From Mrakia gelida (Eukaryota; Basidiomycota; Tremellomycetes; Cystofilobasidiales; Mrakiaceae): DNA of 64,000 nucleotides. A model generated the notes under the pieces. The model saw only the letters and a list, made by a program, of their open reading frames with translations. It did no database searches and was not told where the DNA came from. This document shows, in pieces, positions 10,741 to 23,600 of the stretch. Numbering within the stretch: the first letter of the stretch is position 1; every line of letters starts with the position of its first letter. Location of the stretch: positions 1,240,001 through 1,304,000 of the forward strand of contig BRON01000001.1 in assembly GCA_024345305.1 (NCBI GenBank), given 5' to 3'. A program made the position numbers and the translations under genes.

Positions 10741-11859
10741 ATGACAAGCTTAACCCCCTCCCTCCTCCGCTCAGCGCTGCACCTCTCCCCTTCCTCTTGC
10801 GCTATCGCTTCCTCTTCTCGCCACACCCTCCTCCCCTCCTTCGCTCTCTCGTCCTCGGTGCAAAGGAGTTTCTCCCTCTCCTCCTCCTCTCGCTCCCCAT
10901 CCATCCAGTCCCACCTCTCGTCTACCAACCTCTCGATGGATCTCGCTATGTCTAACCATCTCATGGGAACCAAAGGGGCGAAGGATCTCAAGGGGAAGGG
11001 GAGGGAGGAAGTGGTGGGAGGAGGAGGTTTGACCGGAGGAGACGAGGTCAACGTCGTTTCTCCCGCTCCTGCTCCAGCTAAGAAGGCAGCGAGGAGGTTA
11101 CCGAGAGCTAGGAAGGCTGCTATTACTATGGTTAGTCCGATGACCTGCCTTTCTTTCGAAGGGGACGCTCTGGATGGGCTCCCCTCCTCGATTCACTCTC
11201 GCTGACGTCTCTCTCCCTCTCCCTCCCCTCCCTCCCCTCCCTCCCCCTCCATTCCCTACTTCCTGTGTTCAGACCTCCACCGCCCTGGACCACCTCCGTG
11301 AACTCGCCGCCGGTCCTTCCTCCTCCCTCCTTCGAATCGGAGTCCGAACCAAAGGATGCGCGGGCATGGCTTACCACCTCGAATACGTCGATGCCCCAGG
11401 GAAGCTGGACGATGTCGTTGAGCAGGAGGGAGTCAAGGTCGTGATTGACTCCAAGGCTTTGATGACCATCATTGGGAGTGAGATGGATTGGGTGGAGGAT
11501 AGGCTGAGGTGAGTGAACCACCGAGGAGCGAACGATCTCCAGGAGGAGGAGGGACGACGTTGAGCTGACATCTCGTCCTCTTTCCCTCTTTCAGTGCCAA
11601 GTTCGTGTTCACCAACCCTAACATCGTCGTTCGTCCCTCTCTCTTACCCACACTCTCTGTATACACACCCAGCTAACCCACCTTCCTCTTCGATCCATCT
11701 CTCAGGACGCTTGCGGTTGTGGAGGTACGTTTTCACTCTTCGACTCATGACTCGCGTTCGCTCGCTCTTCGCCCGATAGGAGGGCATCTCTCGGATCAGA
11801 CTGACCGACCCTGCCTCCCTCCTTCGCTTGCTACAGAATCGTTCAATGTCGCTCACTAG
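10741..11859 (+). CDS. ISA1: mitochondrial Fe-S cluster assembly protein ISA1
   Basis: This is an A-type Fe-S assembly factor, which with ISA2 and IBA57 matures [4Fe-4S] proteins such as aconitase in the mitochondrial matrix. Exons are 10741-11130, 11273-11508, 11595-11628, 11706-11724 and 11837-11859, phase-consistent, giving 233 aa. The three conserved cysteines are visible: one in VRTKGCAGMAYHLEY and two in DACGCGESF near the C-terminus. VVIDSKALMTIIGSEMDW is typical of the family. The N-terminal ~100 residues are rich in Ser, Leu and Arg with few acidic residues at the start, fitting a mitochondrial targeting sequence. The last two coding exons are 19 and 23 nt. The next gene is SDH4, another mitochondrial component. 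Confidence 0.95.
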
Positions 11860-12247
11860 AGTAGATCGGCGCTACCCCTAGACTACATTACCTTCTCGCC
11901 TTCACTTCTTTCACGACCCTCTCTCGCTCTCGTAGTAATGAAATCATGACCTTCTTCTTCTGTCCTCCTGCTCCCTCCCTCGACCCTTTTCGCCCTGAAA
12001 ATCTAGCAGCCACCTGAGACCTCTTCTCAACTATACGAACGAGCTGCCCAGAAAATACAGATCGAAAAATCTCACGTCTCGTCCCAACTCGCCTGAGCCA
12101 ATGAGAGCTCTCCCCTTCCCCTCCTTGCCCTCTCGCTCTCGCTCTTCTCCCTCCTCCTCGTTCAACCTCAACTCCATCCTCCTACCCTTCCTTCCTTCCC
12201 TCCCTTCCCTTTCTCCCTCCCCCCCCCCCCCCCCCCCCCCCTTCGCG
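11860..12247. other. intergenic, SDH4 promoter and 5' UTR
   Basis: No gene is seen. The last 150 bp are strongly pyrimidine-rich and end in the long C tract listed separately. Confidence 0.5.
12219..12241 (+). repeat. poly-C tract of 23 nt just before the SDH4 start codon
   Basis: An uninterrupted run of 23 C lies within a longer CT-rich stretch and ends six bases before the ATG at 12248. If transcribed, it would be a poly-C element in the 5' UTR. The exact length may be unreliable because homopolymers are error-prone. Confidence 0.8.
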
Positions 12248-13735
12248 ATGTTCTCCTCCGCCCTCCGTTCCCGCGCTTCTGTCGCCCGCCCTTCCTCCCT
12301 TCTCGGTTTCTCCTCTCGATCTTTGCAGACGTGTGAGTGAACGAATGGGAAGGACCAGAGTGAAAGGAGCGAACGAGTCGCTGATGTTCGGCTTTCTCTT
12401 GCGTTGCTCTTCTTTTTGTTCTTTGGTTGGCGTGGGCATCGTGCAGCGAGCGCTAAGCCAGCAGCTTCTCTCGGACCTGCCTTGAACGCTGGACAGGAGT
12501 TGGCTGAGAAGAAGATCAACGAGTACACTCCCGGAGGACGTGAGTTCGAACCTTTCCTCTTCCTGCTTTTCTCGATGGGTTTCCTCGGGAGCTCAGCTTG
12601 CTTGTGGAAGAGCGCATACACGAGTCTACAGAGACGTACATCGTCGGCTCTCTCGTACGCTCCGTAAGGGTCCTGGCGAGGAGGAGGAAGGGAAGGAGCA
12701 GCAGCGAACGAGAACCGGGTGATATCGGTTTGGCTCGTGGGCTCTTCCTTTGTTTCTCTCGTCGACGCCAGATCCTAGAGGGACCCTTACCGCTGTTCGA
12801 GGCCGTAGGAGTCTTCTCTGGATCGAGACCTCCCTCTTGACCTCGCTTGGAGCGAAGGGGGAGGGCGAGGAAGGAAGGGAGGAGCGAGCTCACACATGTG
12901 CCAGCTTTGAATCGAAGCGACGACGTCGACCCTTCCTTCCTTTCTCCTTCTTGCCCTTCGATCTCACCCATCTTCCTCAAGTCTTTCTGCTCTGAATGTA
13001 AGGGGGCTATATGCTGACTCTTCCTCGGTTCTTTGTTTCGCGCTCGCCCAGCCGTCCTCCTCGGAACCGTCAACGATGCTACCACCTTCCCTCCTCCTTC
13101 CAAATCTCACGGATCCCACCACTGGCAGTTCGAGAGGCTCCTTTGCGTTGCGCTCGTTCCTCTGACGTGAGTCCCAACGCCCAGTTCCCTGTTCCATCCT
13201 GCTTTGGCTTTTTCCCTTGCGCTCGTACTGACTGTGACTCTCCCCTCGCCCTTCCCCTCCCTCCCAACCCACACCTTCCTCTCAATCGCCCACAGCACCA
13301 CCTCCTTCCTCCTCTCCTCCTCCGCCCACCCCATCTTCGACGGAGTCCTCGGAGCCACCTTGGTCTTGCACTCCCACATCGGATTCGACGCTTCCCTCAC
13401 CGACTACCTTCACAAGCGAAAGTTCCCCATCCTCGGACCTGCGTGCGCGTGGTTCATCAGGGCTGCTTCCGTTGGAGCCCTGTGGGGAGTTTACGAGTTC
13501 AACACGAACGACGTTGGTGAGTCCGACGCGAAGCTCTGGGCGGAGGACGAAGTGGAGAGGGAGTTGGGGGTGGTGGGAGGCAGGGAGGGTGGGGGGGGGG
13601 GGGGGGGTGGGGGAGTGGGAGGGAGGGAGCACGCGAAACGAAACGGAGCGCTGACTTTTTCGACTTGCTTCGTGGTTCGTTTTTCGCGCTCTCGCAGGAC
13701 TGACCCAGGTCGTCGCCAACCTCTGGAAGGCTTAG
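12248..13735 (+). CDS. SDH4: succinate dehydrogenase membrane anchor subunit (CybS, SDH4)
   Basis: This is the small membrane anchor of complex II, which helps bind haem b and ubiquinone in the inner mitochondrial membrane. Exons are 12248-12332, 12447-12539, 13052-13166, 13296-13516 and 13698-13735, in phase, giving 183 aa. The N-terminus (MFSSALRSRASVARPSSLLG) is an Arg/Ser-rich presequence. HGSHHWQFERLLCVALVPLT is the CybS entry to helix 1, and LGATLVLHSHIGFDASLTDY carries the family's haem-ligand His region and the DY of the quinone site. Three hydrophobic helices are visible. Intron 2 is long (512 nt) and the last intron carries a run of 17 G. A poly-C tract directly precedes the start. 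Confidence 0.92.
13591..13607 (+). repeat. poly-G tract in the last SDH4 intron
   Basis: Seventeen consecutive G lie in a G-rich stretch between the donor and the branch region of SDH4 intron 4. Together with the poly-C before the start codon it gives the transcript C-rich and G-rich runs that could pair before splicing. Confidence 0.75.
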
Positions 13736-14150
13736 AGGGAGTTGAGTTGAGGTCGAGGTGCTGGGAGGTGCGAGGAGGGAGGGAGAGCTCTCGGTTGTCC
13801 ATTTCTCTTTCGGTCTACAGTCTAGTCTATGGGACGTTTTTTTTTTCTTCGCCTTCCGATCTTGACGAGCGAGTATCCTCATCGAGCATCCCTCGTTCGA
13901 GGAGCGAGGACGGAAGGGAAGCAGGAGCGGAAAGAAAGAACGACGACGCGATTCGTTCGAGTCCAACTTGTCAGTCTGGTCTGAACGGTGAGCATCGAGG
14001 TAGGCCAGCCGCTTGTCATGACACGCCAAGGAAGGACGAAAATATCCATGCATTCGCGAAACTGCTCCTCCATCTAGTCTATCTACCTTCCTCGTCAACT
14101 CTCAAACGCGTCGTCCATCCTCGTCTCCCTTCCCACCCATCAAACGCAAC
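13736..14150. other. convergent 3' flanks of SDH4 and the OYE gene
   Basis: No gene is seen between the two convergent stop codons. Confidence 0.5.
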
Positions 14151-16194
14151 TCAAGCCTCCTCTTCCACCACCAACGCCGCCGCCTTCCTAGCCTGCACCT
14201 CCTCCCAAGTAGGATAGTCGATGTACCCTCTCGCTCCTCCAGCGTAGAACGTCGCTCGGTCGTACGCGTTCAGCTCTTGATGGTTGTGGATCCTTTGGAT
14301 CAGGTCGGGAGTCGAGAGGAAGAGACGACCGATCTGAGCGAGCGCGAGGTAGGTGAGGGTGAAGGAAGGAGGGAGGGAGGGAGGTGGGGGGCGGGGGGGG
14401 GGGGCGGGGAGGCAGGGAGGAAGAGAGTCAGTGTGTGGGAGAGGGAAGGGAGGGGCAGGACGCGACACGACTCACCCCAACGACGTCTCCTGTTCTGTCG
14501 GAATGAAGGAGGGCGAGTTCGGGGGTGTAGGCGCCTGGGAAGGGAGAAGAGAGGAGAGGATTGAGTCAGAGATGAGAGGGAAGCAATGGTGCGTTCGGAG
14601 GTGATTCGAAGTCGCGAAGGTAGAAAGAAAGGAAAACTCACCAGAAGACATGAACAAACTTGGGTGCGACGCGTCTGGCTCGGGGAAGACGAACGAGTCG
14701 TCGACGGGGATCGTCTCAGGGTCGATTCCTCGGACTATGGCTCGGAGCTGAGGAAGATCGAGGAAGGGGAGAAAGGAGGGAGGGGAGAGAGGTAAGTGAA
14801 GGAGATCGAGGACGGTGAGATCGAGGATGGCGAAGGAAGAGGGAGAGGAACGAACAACATCATTCGAAAGTCTGACTCCATCCTCGAGGTTCGTAGTACT
14901 GAACGAGTCCTCCCCGTTCGAGAGTCTCGGCTCGATGAAGGAGAGGTAGCCGAGGTTGGGGAAGCGCTGGACGAGTTCCTTGACGACGTACGCGAAGGTC
15001 GAGACGATGGGGTTGGGCTCCTGCATGTCGTGATGAGTCGCCCAAGGGGACAGTCGAACGGCAGTTCTCTCCTCTCCGATGGCTTGAGAGATGGCAGCGA
15101 CGACCTCGAGAGCGAATCTTGCTCGGTTCTCGACTGAGCCACCGTAGGAGTCTGTTCGTTTGTTGGAGACGGTTTGGAGGAACTGGTCGACGAGGTAGCC
15201 GTGAGCGCCGTCTGAGAAGGGAAGGTGGGGAAGAAGGAGAAGGAGAAGAGAGGGGGTTGGCGGGTGAGGAAATGGGTTGAGAGAGAGAGAGGAGGGGAAA
15301 GGGAGCTCACGAAGCTCGACGCCGTCGAAGCCAGCTCGAATGGCGTTGAGAGCGGCTTGCTTGTAGAGTCCAACGTATCCTGGACAAAGGAAAGAAACGC
15401 AAAGAATCAGAATGGGATGGGACGGGCAGAGAAAGAGGGAAAGAGACGAGAGACGCGACGGGAGACTCACGAGCGATGTCCTCGACGGTGAGCTCTCGAG
15501 GAACTATGGTGGTTCCTTTGAGAGGGATGGGAGAGGCAGAGACAGTCTCGATGGGAGGATCCTCGGTAGCTCCGAGCCGGGCCGCTCGTCCAAGAGCCCA
15601 AAGCTGTAGGAAGATGATGCTTCCCTAAAATCACCAAGCAAAGAGCAAAGTCAGTTTTGCTAGTCGAGCTCGCTGAGACGAAACTTTGATCGACCAAGGA
15701 CTCACCTTAGCGTGAACCTTGGTATTGATCTTCTTCCAAGCTTCGATCTGAGCCTCGCTGTAGATTCCTGGGGAGAAGAAGCAATACGAGACGCGAGAGT
15801 CAGTTCGAGCTCAGCCGACGCGGTCTTTTCGAAAGAAGGAAAACGGACGTACCAGGAGCCTCGGGGTATCCACCAGCTTCATGAGCGATGTAGGTGGCCT
15901 CGGTGATGATCAGAGTTCCAGGGGAAGCTGAGAGAAGGAAGGAGGAAACGAGGTCGGTCAAAATGAAGCAAAGAACGACGCGCTCCGAGCTCTTCCTCCC
16001 TCCTACCCCAACAGACCGAAGATGAAGTCGACGGACGTACCTCTCTGTTCGTACTGAAGTTCAGCTATCTCGAGCGGAACGTGAGTGCCAGCCTCGGCTC
16101 GGAATCGAGTGAGAGGAGGGAGCGCGACGCGATGAATCTGCTTCGAACCCAGCTTGACGGGAGTGAAGAGTCGAGAGTTAACGGTGTCAGACAT
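14151..16194 (-). CDS. Old Yellow Enzyme family NADH:flavin oxidoreductase
   Basis: This is an FMN-dependent ene-reductase of the OYE family, which reduces activated C=C bonds of enals, enones and oxidised lipids with NAD(P)H. The protein begins MSDTVNSRLFTPVKLGSKQI with RVALPPLTRFRA, the usual FMN-binding start. GTLIITEATYIA and LQLWALGRAAR match OYE strands 2 and 3. The joined exons give FDGVELHGAHGYLVDQFL and NKRTDSYGGSVENRARF, the most diagnostic block with the substrate-binding His. Near the C-terminus, RLFLSTPDLIQRI corresponds to the last barrel strand. At least eight exons are needed, including 16041-16194 and 15853-15927. One late intron carries a G-run around 14391-14406. A TATA-like site lies about 95 bp upstream. 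Physiological substrate unknown. Confidence 0.9.
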
Positions 16195-17685
16195 CTTGAT
16201 GAGAATCCTGTTGGTGATAGGAGGTGTTTTGAGGGACTAGTTGAGACTGAGAGTGATGGTTGACGGGAGAGAGAGCGCGGAGAGAGATTATAACGGGGAG
16301 AGCTCGAGAGCTCCTGTCAGCTACAGTAAATCTCGTTCATGAAACTCGTCAGCCATGACACAAATCGACGTCGGTTACGCTGACTCGTCTCGCTGATCAG
16401 CAGAGATAGCGTGGGAAGGAAGGAAGAAGGAGGAGAGCGAGGAGGGAAGGCGTGTTCACTGGGTCGAGCCGTCGGAAAGAGCGAGAAGAATGATAGTCAG
16501 CACGTAACCGGTCACCTCGACTGATAAAAGACTGACTCGCGAATCCATATCTCCTACTCTTCCCGAATGAGAGGCGAAGGGGAGCCGACGGAAGAGAACG
16601 AGGATCCGGAAGGTCTTCGAGCCTCATGGAAGCGAACCACTCCCTAGTCCCTCGCTGGAGGGAGACTTTCGCTTCTTTAGCAAAAGTCAGTGACGTCCCT
16701 CGTGGGAAAGCAGTCCCAAAGCCGGAGGTGATGGAGAGGCCGTGTAGCGTTGAAGAGAGGGAGGGTAGAGCGAGGCGAAGGGAGGGGAGGGGAGGGAAGT
16801 AGGAAGAGGGAAGCTTCGGTTCGAGCTCATTCATTTCTTCTCCCTCAAAGAAGGGCGTCCAAACCCTTTCAGCATCGTCGTAAGAGTAGGAGGTCTGCTT
16901 GAGGGTCTACACTTCCTGGGATATCGAGTGGAGGAGTTGGATGGTCGATGGAGTTGGGGGGAGGAAGGAAAAAGGTCGAGCTCACTGAGGTCGATGCTCG
17001 TCCGTGTTTGACGCGTCCATGCTTGGTCTCTCTCCCTCCGTACGCATCAGCCCATAAAGGTAGCTGCATTGTGGCTCTGGAAGGAAAGAGGGCGTCCGAG
17101 GGAAAACGAAGGAACGGAGGTCGATGGAGTTGAAGGTCACATCCGAAGGACCGAGCTCAACGAGTCTTCTCCTTCGAGCTTCCTCTCCCTTTCACCCTCC
17201 AAACTCTCACATCCTCCAAGTCGAGACATGCTCGTTCCCTATACCCACTCTACCAACCTCCTCGGTGACCCTCAGTCTCAACACACCTCAAAATCTTCTC
17301 TCGAAAAGCGGAGAAACCCTTCTGGAGGTCGGCGTTAATTGAAGCTCTCTTCTGATTGCGAGCTCACCACCACCTGATCCAGGAAGATCTCTTGGTTTCT
17401 TAGCTCTCTCACTCGCCCCCGATACCCCATTCTCTATGTACATCCCTCCTCTCCGTCTTCGGGATGAAAACAACAAAACAGAGATAGCGCAGCACTTTGT
17501 CATCCAGGACAGTAATCGCCCCCCGTCTGCGTCCCCCGTCTTTCCTCTTTCTCCCTTCTCTCCACGATCTCCTTGGGCGGCGCTACAGGGACATTTGAGG
17601 CCGCCTTCTTCATCGTTCCTTTCTGCCCTCTCCCTTCCTCTGTCCTCTTTCCCCCAACCACGAGAAAGAAGAAAGAAAATCTTCC
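16195..17685. other. divergent promoter region, OYE gene and ABC transporter
   Basis: About 1.5 kb between two divergent starts. Minus-strand frames such as 16397-16834 lack codon bias and known motifs. The last ~300 bp before 17686 are CT-rich, as in other 5' UTRs here. Confidence 0.45.
16286..16294 (-). promoter_or_regulatory. TATA-like element of the OYE gene
   Basis: On the minus strand the sequence reads TTATAATCT, about 95 bp upstream of the ATG at 16194. AT-rich stretches are rare in this window, so it is a reasonable TATA candidate, on position and composition only. Confidence 0.35.
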
Positions 17686-20600
17686 ATGTCGGAGAAACGC
17701 TCCTCTTCGCCCCTCCCTCCCTCCCCAACGCTTTCGTCCTCCTCCTCCCCTGCCCAGATCACCTCCGAGAAGAACGCCAGCTCGCCAGCAGCAGCACCCT
17801 CCCCACCACCAGCTTCCAAACCATCTCGCTGGTCTCGCAAGCCCAAAGGCTCTCCTCCCCTCGATGGAACAGGGGAGGGAGAGGTCGTCGTCGAGGTCGA
17901 AGGAGGAGCAGCACCAGCGTTGAAGGCCGTTCCCTTCTCAGCCCTCTTCCGCTACAGCACTCGTTCAGAGATGGCCCTTAACTTCTTCGGTCTCATATGC
18001 GCTGGTGAGTCTTCTCGCTTCAAAGGTTTCAAGATCGAAGGGGTTGGCCGCGAGAGGAGAGAACGCGAGGGAGAGGAGAGAGGAGACTCGGAGGGAAGGA
18101 GAGAGGACGAGGTGCGAGCTTGCGGTTTCGACGCTCAACAACAGCTCTGACCCTCTTTTTCGCCTTCGTTGATATCTCTGGCTGATCCTTAATGATCTCA
18201 CAGCTGCTTCTGGGTGAGTGCTACTCCTCCTTCGTCTGTGGTTCCGTCGAGAGCGCGAACGGTTCCAGTCTTCTTACACTCTTGGGCTGAACTGAACCTT
18301 CCGCTTCCCCTCCCTCCCGCTGGTTCTTCTTGCCCTCTCCAGTGCCGCTCAACCTCTCATGACCCTCATCTTCGGAAAGTTGACGGGATCGTTCTCGGAG
18401 TTCGCTAGGGTCATCGGAAAGCTCCAACTCTCCCCCAACGATCCCGATCTGATCGCCCAACTCGCCCAAGGACAGCGAGACCTCAAGCACGTCGCCGCCT
18501 TGGATTCGCTCTACCTCACTCTCATCGGAATCGGAATGTTCTTCGTCACTTACGCCTTCGTGAGTGTACTCGTCTTCTTGAAGTCGGGAAGGAAGTCTGG
18601 AAACGAGGAGGGGAGGCGAAGCGAGCGAAACGCGACGAGGGCTGATCTTTCGTGTTTCGTTTCGTTGCAGATGGGAATCTGGGTCTACACCGGAGAGGTC
18701 TCATCCAAGAGGATCCGAGAGAAATATCTCGAGTCGGTGCTTCGACAGGACGTCGCTTTCTTCGATCAGCTTGGAGCTGGTGAGGTTGCGACTAGGTGCG
18801 TCTGGATCCTTCGACTCGACTCGACGATCACTTCTCCGCCGCTGACCTGTCGCCTCTTCTCGTCGATTTTTCACCCTCAAGGATTCAAACCGATACTCAT
18901 CTCATCCAGGAGGGAATCAGCGAGGTTCGTCTCTTCTACGAAAAGCGAACAAGGGCGGATTCACGCGTTGCCTGACTCGTTGCTCGCTTTTTTAGAAAGC
19001 CGCCCTCGTCGTCTCCTACGTCTCGACGTTCGCTACTGGTTTCATTATCGCCTATATTCGGTCTTGGAGACTCGCCTTGGCTCTCTCGTCAATCCTTCCT
19101 TGCATCGTCGTCTCTGGTGAGTCTTCCTGCTCGACCAGCTCGCGTTGCTCACATTCGCTCCTCGCTGACCTCACTCCTTCCCTTCGCTCCCCTCAGGTGG
19201 CTTTATGGGCGTCTTCTCGACCAAGTACAAACAGGCTGCTCTGAACCACGTCGGTGAGAGTGGAAGTCTGGCTGAGGAAGTGATCTCGTCTATCCGAACT
19301 GGTTCGTTCCTTTCTCCTTTCCTCCTCTCCACCCCGTCTTCGAACGAAAGCTGATCCCGACCAACCAACTCCTCTCAACCTTTCACTCTCACAGCTCAAG
19401 GTGACTCCTTTCGTTTTCGTCTCTATCCCTCCCTCGAAAGCGGCGCTGACTTCCCATCGTTCTTGTTCAACAGCCTTCTCGATCCAAAAGAAGCTCGCCG
19501 TTCTCTTCGACCGCCACGTCGAACCCGCTCTTGGAGTCGGCTTGAAGCTCTCTATGGTGATGGGTGTGGGATTGGGAGTCTTCTTCTGGATCATCTGTGA
19601 GCATCAAGCCCGTCTCTCCCTTCTCGACTGACCCCGTCCATCCCTCGACGCGTCTCGCTGACCTCCTTCCCTCTTCACCTTCGTTCGTTTCCTCCCTATC
19701 AGACGCCGCGTATGCTCTCGCTTTCGCCTTTGGTGGGTGGACATGGCTTGCGCTTGGAACGAGCGGAATGGGAGGTTCTAGAATTGAACTGACCCTCGAC
19801 CTCCTGCCCCTCGCCCCTTCTCGATCTCGTTCTTACCTTCTCTAGGTGGAGTGCTCATCACCGAGGGACGAGCCGATGCTGGAGTCGTCGTTACTGTCTT
19901 CCTCTCAATCTGTGAGTGGAGGGTCACAAAGAAGAAAGAGGCGCCGTCTTTTCTCGACTCGAGAGGAGACAGACGCGTCGTGTTCGATCAAACTCTTCGT
20001 CGGCTGACTCGCCCCTTTTTCTTCGTTTGATTTCATCACCAGTGATTGGATCCTTCTCTCTGGCTCAGGTTCGCTCGCTTGTACCTCGTATGTCTCTCTC
20101 CCCCCGACGTCAACCTCGCTGACCTCGAACCATCTGCTCCTTCCCTCCCCTCGAACTTCTTGCCAGCTCAATCCCGAACTCCAAGCCATCGCCAACGCTC
20201 GAGCTGCTGCCGCCAAGATCTTCGAGTCTCTCGATCGAGTCCCTACCATCGACAGTCTCAGCGAGGAAGGCCTCAAGCCGGATTCCGTCATCGGAAACAT
20301 CGACTTCGAGGTGAGTCTCGTCTCGTCCTTGCTGAGTCGCTCGCTCGCACCTGCCAACACATCGACTCGAGCTGACTCTTCCCCTTCTCCCTTCTTCTCC
20401 TCTCAGGATGTGGTCTTCCACTACCCTTCTCGAGCCAACGTTCCCATCTTGAAGGGATTGACCGTTCACTTCGAAGCTGGTCACACCGCTGCTCTCGTCG
20501 GTTCTAGTGGATCAGGAAAGTCTACGGTCGTCGCCCTGGTCGAGCGATTTTACGACACCATCTCTGGAACTGTCAAGCTCGATGGAAGGGATATCAAGAC

Positions 20601-23600
20601 CTTGAACGTCAAATGGCTTCGTCAACAGATCGGTGAGCTTGAGCTCGAGCTCGACCCTTCTCTTCTCTCTTCTCGCTGACTTCGTCTTTCCCTCCCTGCT
20701 ACGCAGGTCTCGTCTCCCAGGAGCCCGTTCTCTTCCAGAGCTCGGTTCGAGCGAACATCGAATACGGTCTGTGAGTTGACGCGTCTCCCACTGAGGTTTT
20801 GTCTCGACGCGTCGACTTCGTCTCTGATCCTTCTTCTCGTCGTCCCTTCTTTAGGATCGGAACCCCCCACGAACACGCATCGCCCGAGGAGAAGTTCGCT
20901 CTCATCAAAGCTGCCGCCATCAAAGCCAATGCCGACGGATTCATCACTGGTCTCCCCGAAGGATACGAGACGGACGTCGGAGAGCGAGGAATGCTTCTTT
21001 GTGAGCCTCCTTTCCTCGCTGCTTGGTACTTGCTTGTTCTGCGACTGACCATATGAATACCTTCTCCTTTCGCCTCGAAGCTGGAGGACAGAAACAAGTT
21101 CGTCCATCCGTTTTATCCTCGCCTCTTCGCTGACTCGCGACGCTAACCTCGTTCGCTCTTCCTCTCCTTCTTTCAGCGAGTCGCCATCGCTCGAGCCATC
21201 GTCTCTGATCCAAAGATATTGCTCCTTGATGAGTCCACCAGCGCTCTTGACTCAACGTCTGAGGCTGTTGTTCAAGACGCGTTGGAGAAGGCTTCGAAAG
21301 GGTGAGTCCCTAAACGAGCGAGAACGAGACGCGTCGAGGTTGGACGATCGCTGACCTTCTCATCTTTCTCCGCCACGTCCAGTCGAACTACCATCACCAT
21401 CGCCCATCGACTCGCTACCATCAAGGGTAAGCCGCTCAAGTCTTGTCGAGCCATCGGGGTTCAGGTCGCGTCGTCTCGCTGACACGCTTTCCCTCGTCCC
21501 TCCTCTTTCTCTTCCCTCGCAGACGCCAACAACATCGTTTGTCTCCCATCTCGATCCTCTTACACTTCCGTGAGCCCTCGCTGACCTCGGTCAACCTCGT
21601 TCCTTCTTCATCAGCTCGTCATGGGAGGAGGAGAAGTTCTCGAATCAGGAACCCACAACGACCTCCTCCTCGCCAACGGTCCCTACGCCGTCCTCGTCAA
21701 CGGCCAGAGTCTCGCTGCAGCCGAAGAGGAGTCTCCAGACGACGACAAATCGGAACTCAACGCCAACGGAATGACTTCAGCTGAGCTCCAAGCTTACGCT
21801 CGAAAGGAGAAGCCGGAACTCGAGAGGACGACAACTGGAAAGTCCTCGCTCACCAGCGAGCTCATCAAGTCCAAGATGCCAGGATCTTCGATCGAAGGTC
21901 GTGATGTTCTCTCTTACAGGACGATCGCTCTCAGGTTCTGGAGGTGAGCGAAGCCCTCACGACGTCAACGAAGTCGCGACTCGCTCTTCACTGCTGACTC
22001 GCCTCGCTGGCCGCTCTTCGCATCCTCTCTCTCCAGGATGAACCAGGAAGCTCACAAATACTACATCGTCGGATTCATCTCTGCTTTCCTCAACGGAGCC
22101 GTCTATCGTTCGTCGCTTGTCCCTCATATCAAACTCGCTCTCAACAAACCCGTCTTCTGACCTCCCTTCTTCTCCCTCTTCGCCTCAAAAGCCATGTTCG
22201 GTATCCTCTACGGAATGGCTCTCGGAGGATTCTCTCTCCAGACCGACGAGGAGATCCGATTCGCGTCTTACAGGTCGGGACTTTGGTTCTTCATCATTTC
22301 GATCCTCGCTGCCATCGTCGTTGGACTTCAAACCTACTGCCTCATGCACGCCGCCGAGACCCTCTCCGCCAAGATCAGATCCCAATCCTTCCGAGCCATC
22401 CTTCGTTCAGACGTCTCGTGGTTCGATGAGGAGAAGAACTCGGTTAGTGATCGTTGCGACGCGCCGTCTTGAGGTTCGACTCGAGCTGACCTTTCGTTCC
22501 TCTCTTCCTCCCTCTTTCCCTTCAAGACTGGAGCTCTTACCTCTTCTCTCGCCGATAACAGCGCGAAGATCGCCGGTCTTGCTGGAGCGACTCTGGGTAC
22601 CAGTACGTTCATGCTTCGTCTCTCGTCGTTCTCGAATCGCGACCTTCGCTGACCCTCATATCCCCTCCTCTCGTTCCTCAGTCCTGCAAGCTATTGCGAC
22701 CGTCATCATTGGAGCCATTGTTGGGCTTGCGTACTCGTGGAAACTCGCTCTGATCGGTGAGCTGCTCTTCCCAGCACCGAGACGAATCAGTTCGGCGACG
22801 TGGGGAAAAGCGAGACCTCCGTTTCGTCAAACTGACCTCTTCCTCCCAATTTTTCGCTCTCTTAGGTATCGCCTGTGTCCCCCTCGTTATCGCTGCTGGT
22901 TACCTTCGACTTCGGATTGTGGTCCTCAAGGATCAAAAGAACAAGGCAATGGTTCGTATCGCACTTCTCGCTCTTTCCGTTCCTCTTCCCTGCTTTCGGT
23001 CCCTCTTTTCGACCCGCTGACTCCTCCTCTTCTACTTCTTCTCCAGCACGAGGCCTCAGCCCAACTGGCCTGCGAAGCCGCTGGAGCCATCAGGACCGTC
23101 GCGTCGTTGACTCGAGAAGCCGATGCCGTCGCCGTCTACTCGGAGTCTCTGATGGTCCCTCTTCGAGCTGCCAAGAAGACGATGATCTACTCGAACGGGC
23201 TTTACGCTCTCTCTCAAGCCATGTCACTCTTCGGTGAGTAGGAACGGCGCGGCTCTTGCGAAGAAGGAGGTTTCGCTCGCGAACGCTGACCTGCTCCTCC
23301 TTTCCCGACCTCCTCTCCCTATTTTCTGTAGTCATCGCCCTCGTCTTCTACGTAGGATCCCGGTTCATCGCGGACTTCAGCATCTCAATGGATCACTTCT
23401 TCACCGCTCTGATGTGAGTCGTCAAGACGACGCCCATCTCGCTTCACGTCGAGGATCATCGCTGACTGAGCTTGCCCTCCTTCTTTCCCAATAGGTCGGT
23501 CGTCTTTGGAGCCATTCAGGCAGGAGCCGTTTTCGTCATGGTGCCTGACATCTCCCAGGCTCAATCCGCCTCGAGTGCCGTTATTCAGCTGCTCGATTCT

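Noticed and set aside
16397..16834. 145-codon minus-strand ORF upstream of the OYE gene
   Set aside because: No codon bias or known motifs; lies in a promoter region.
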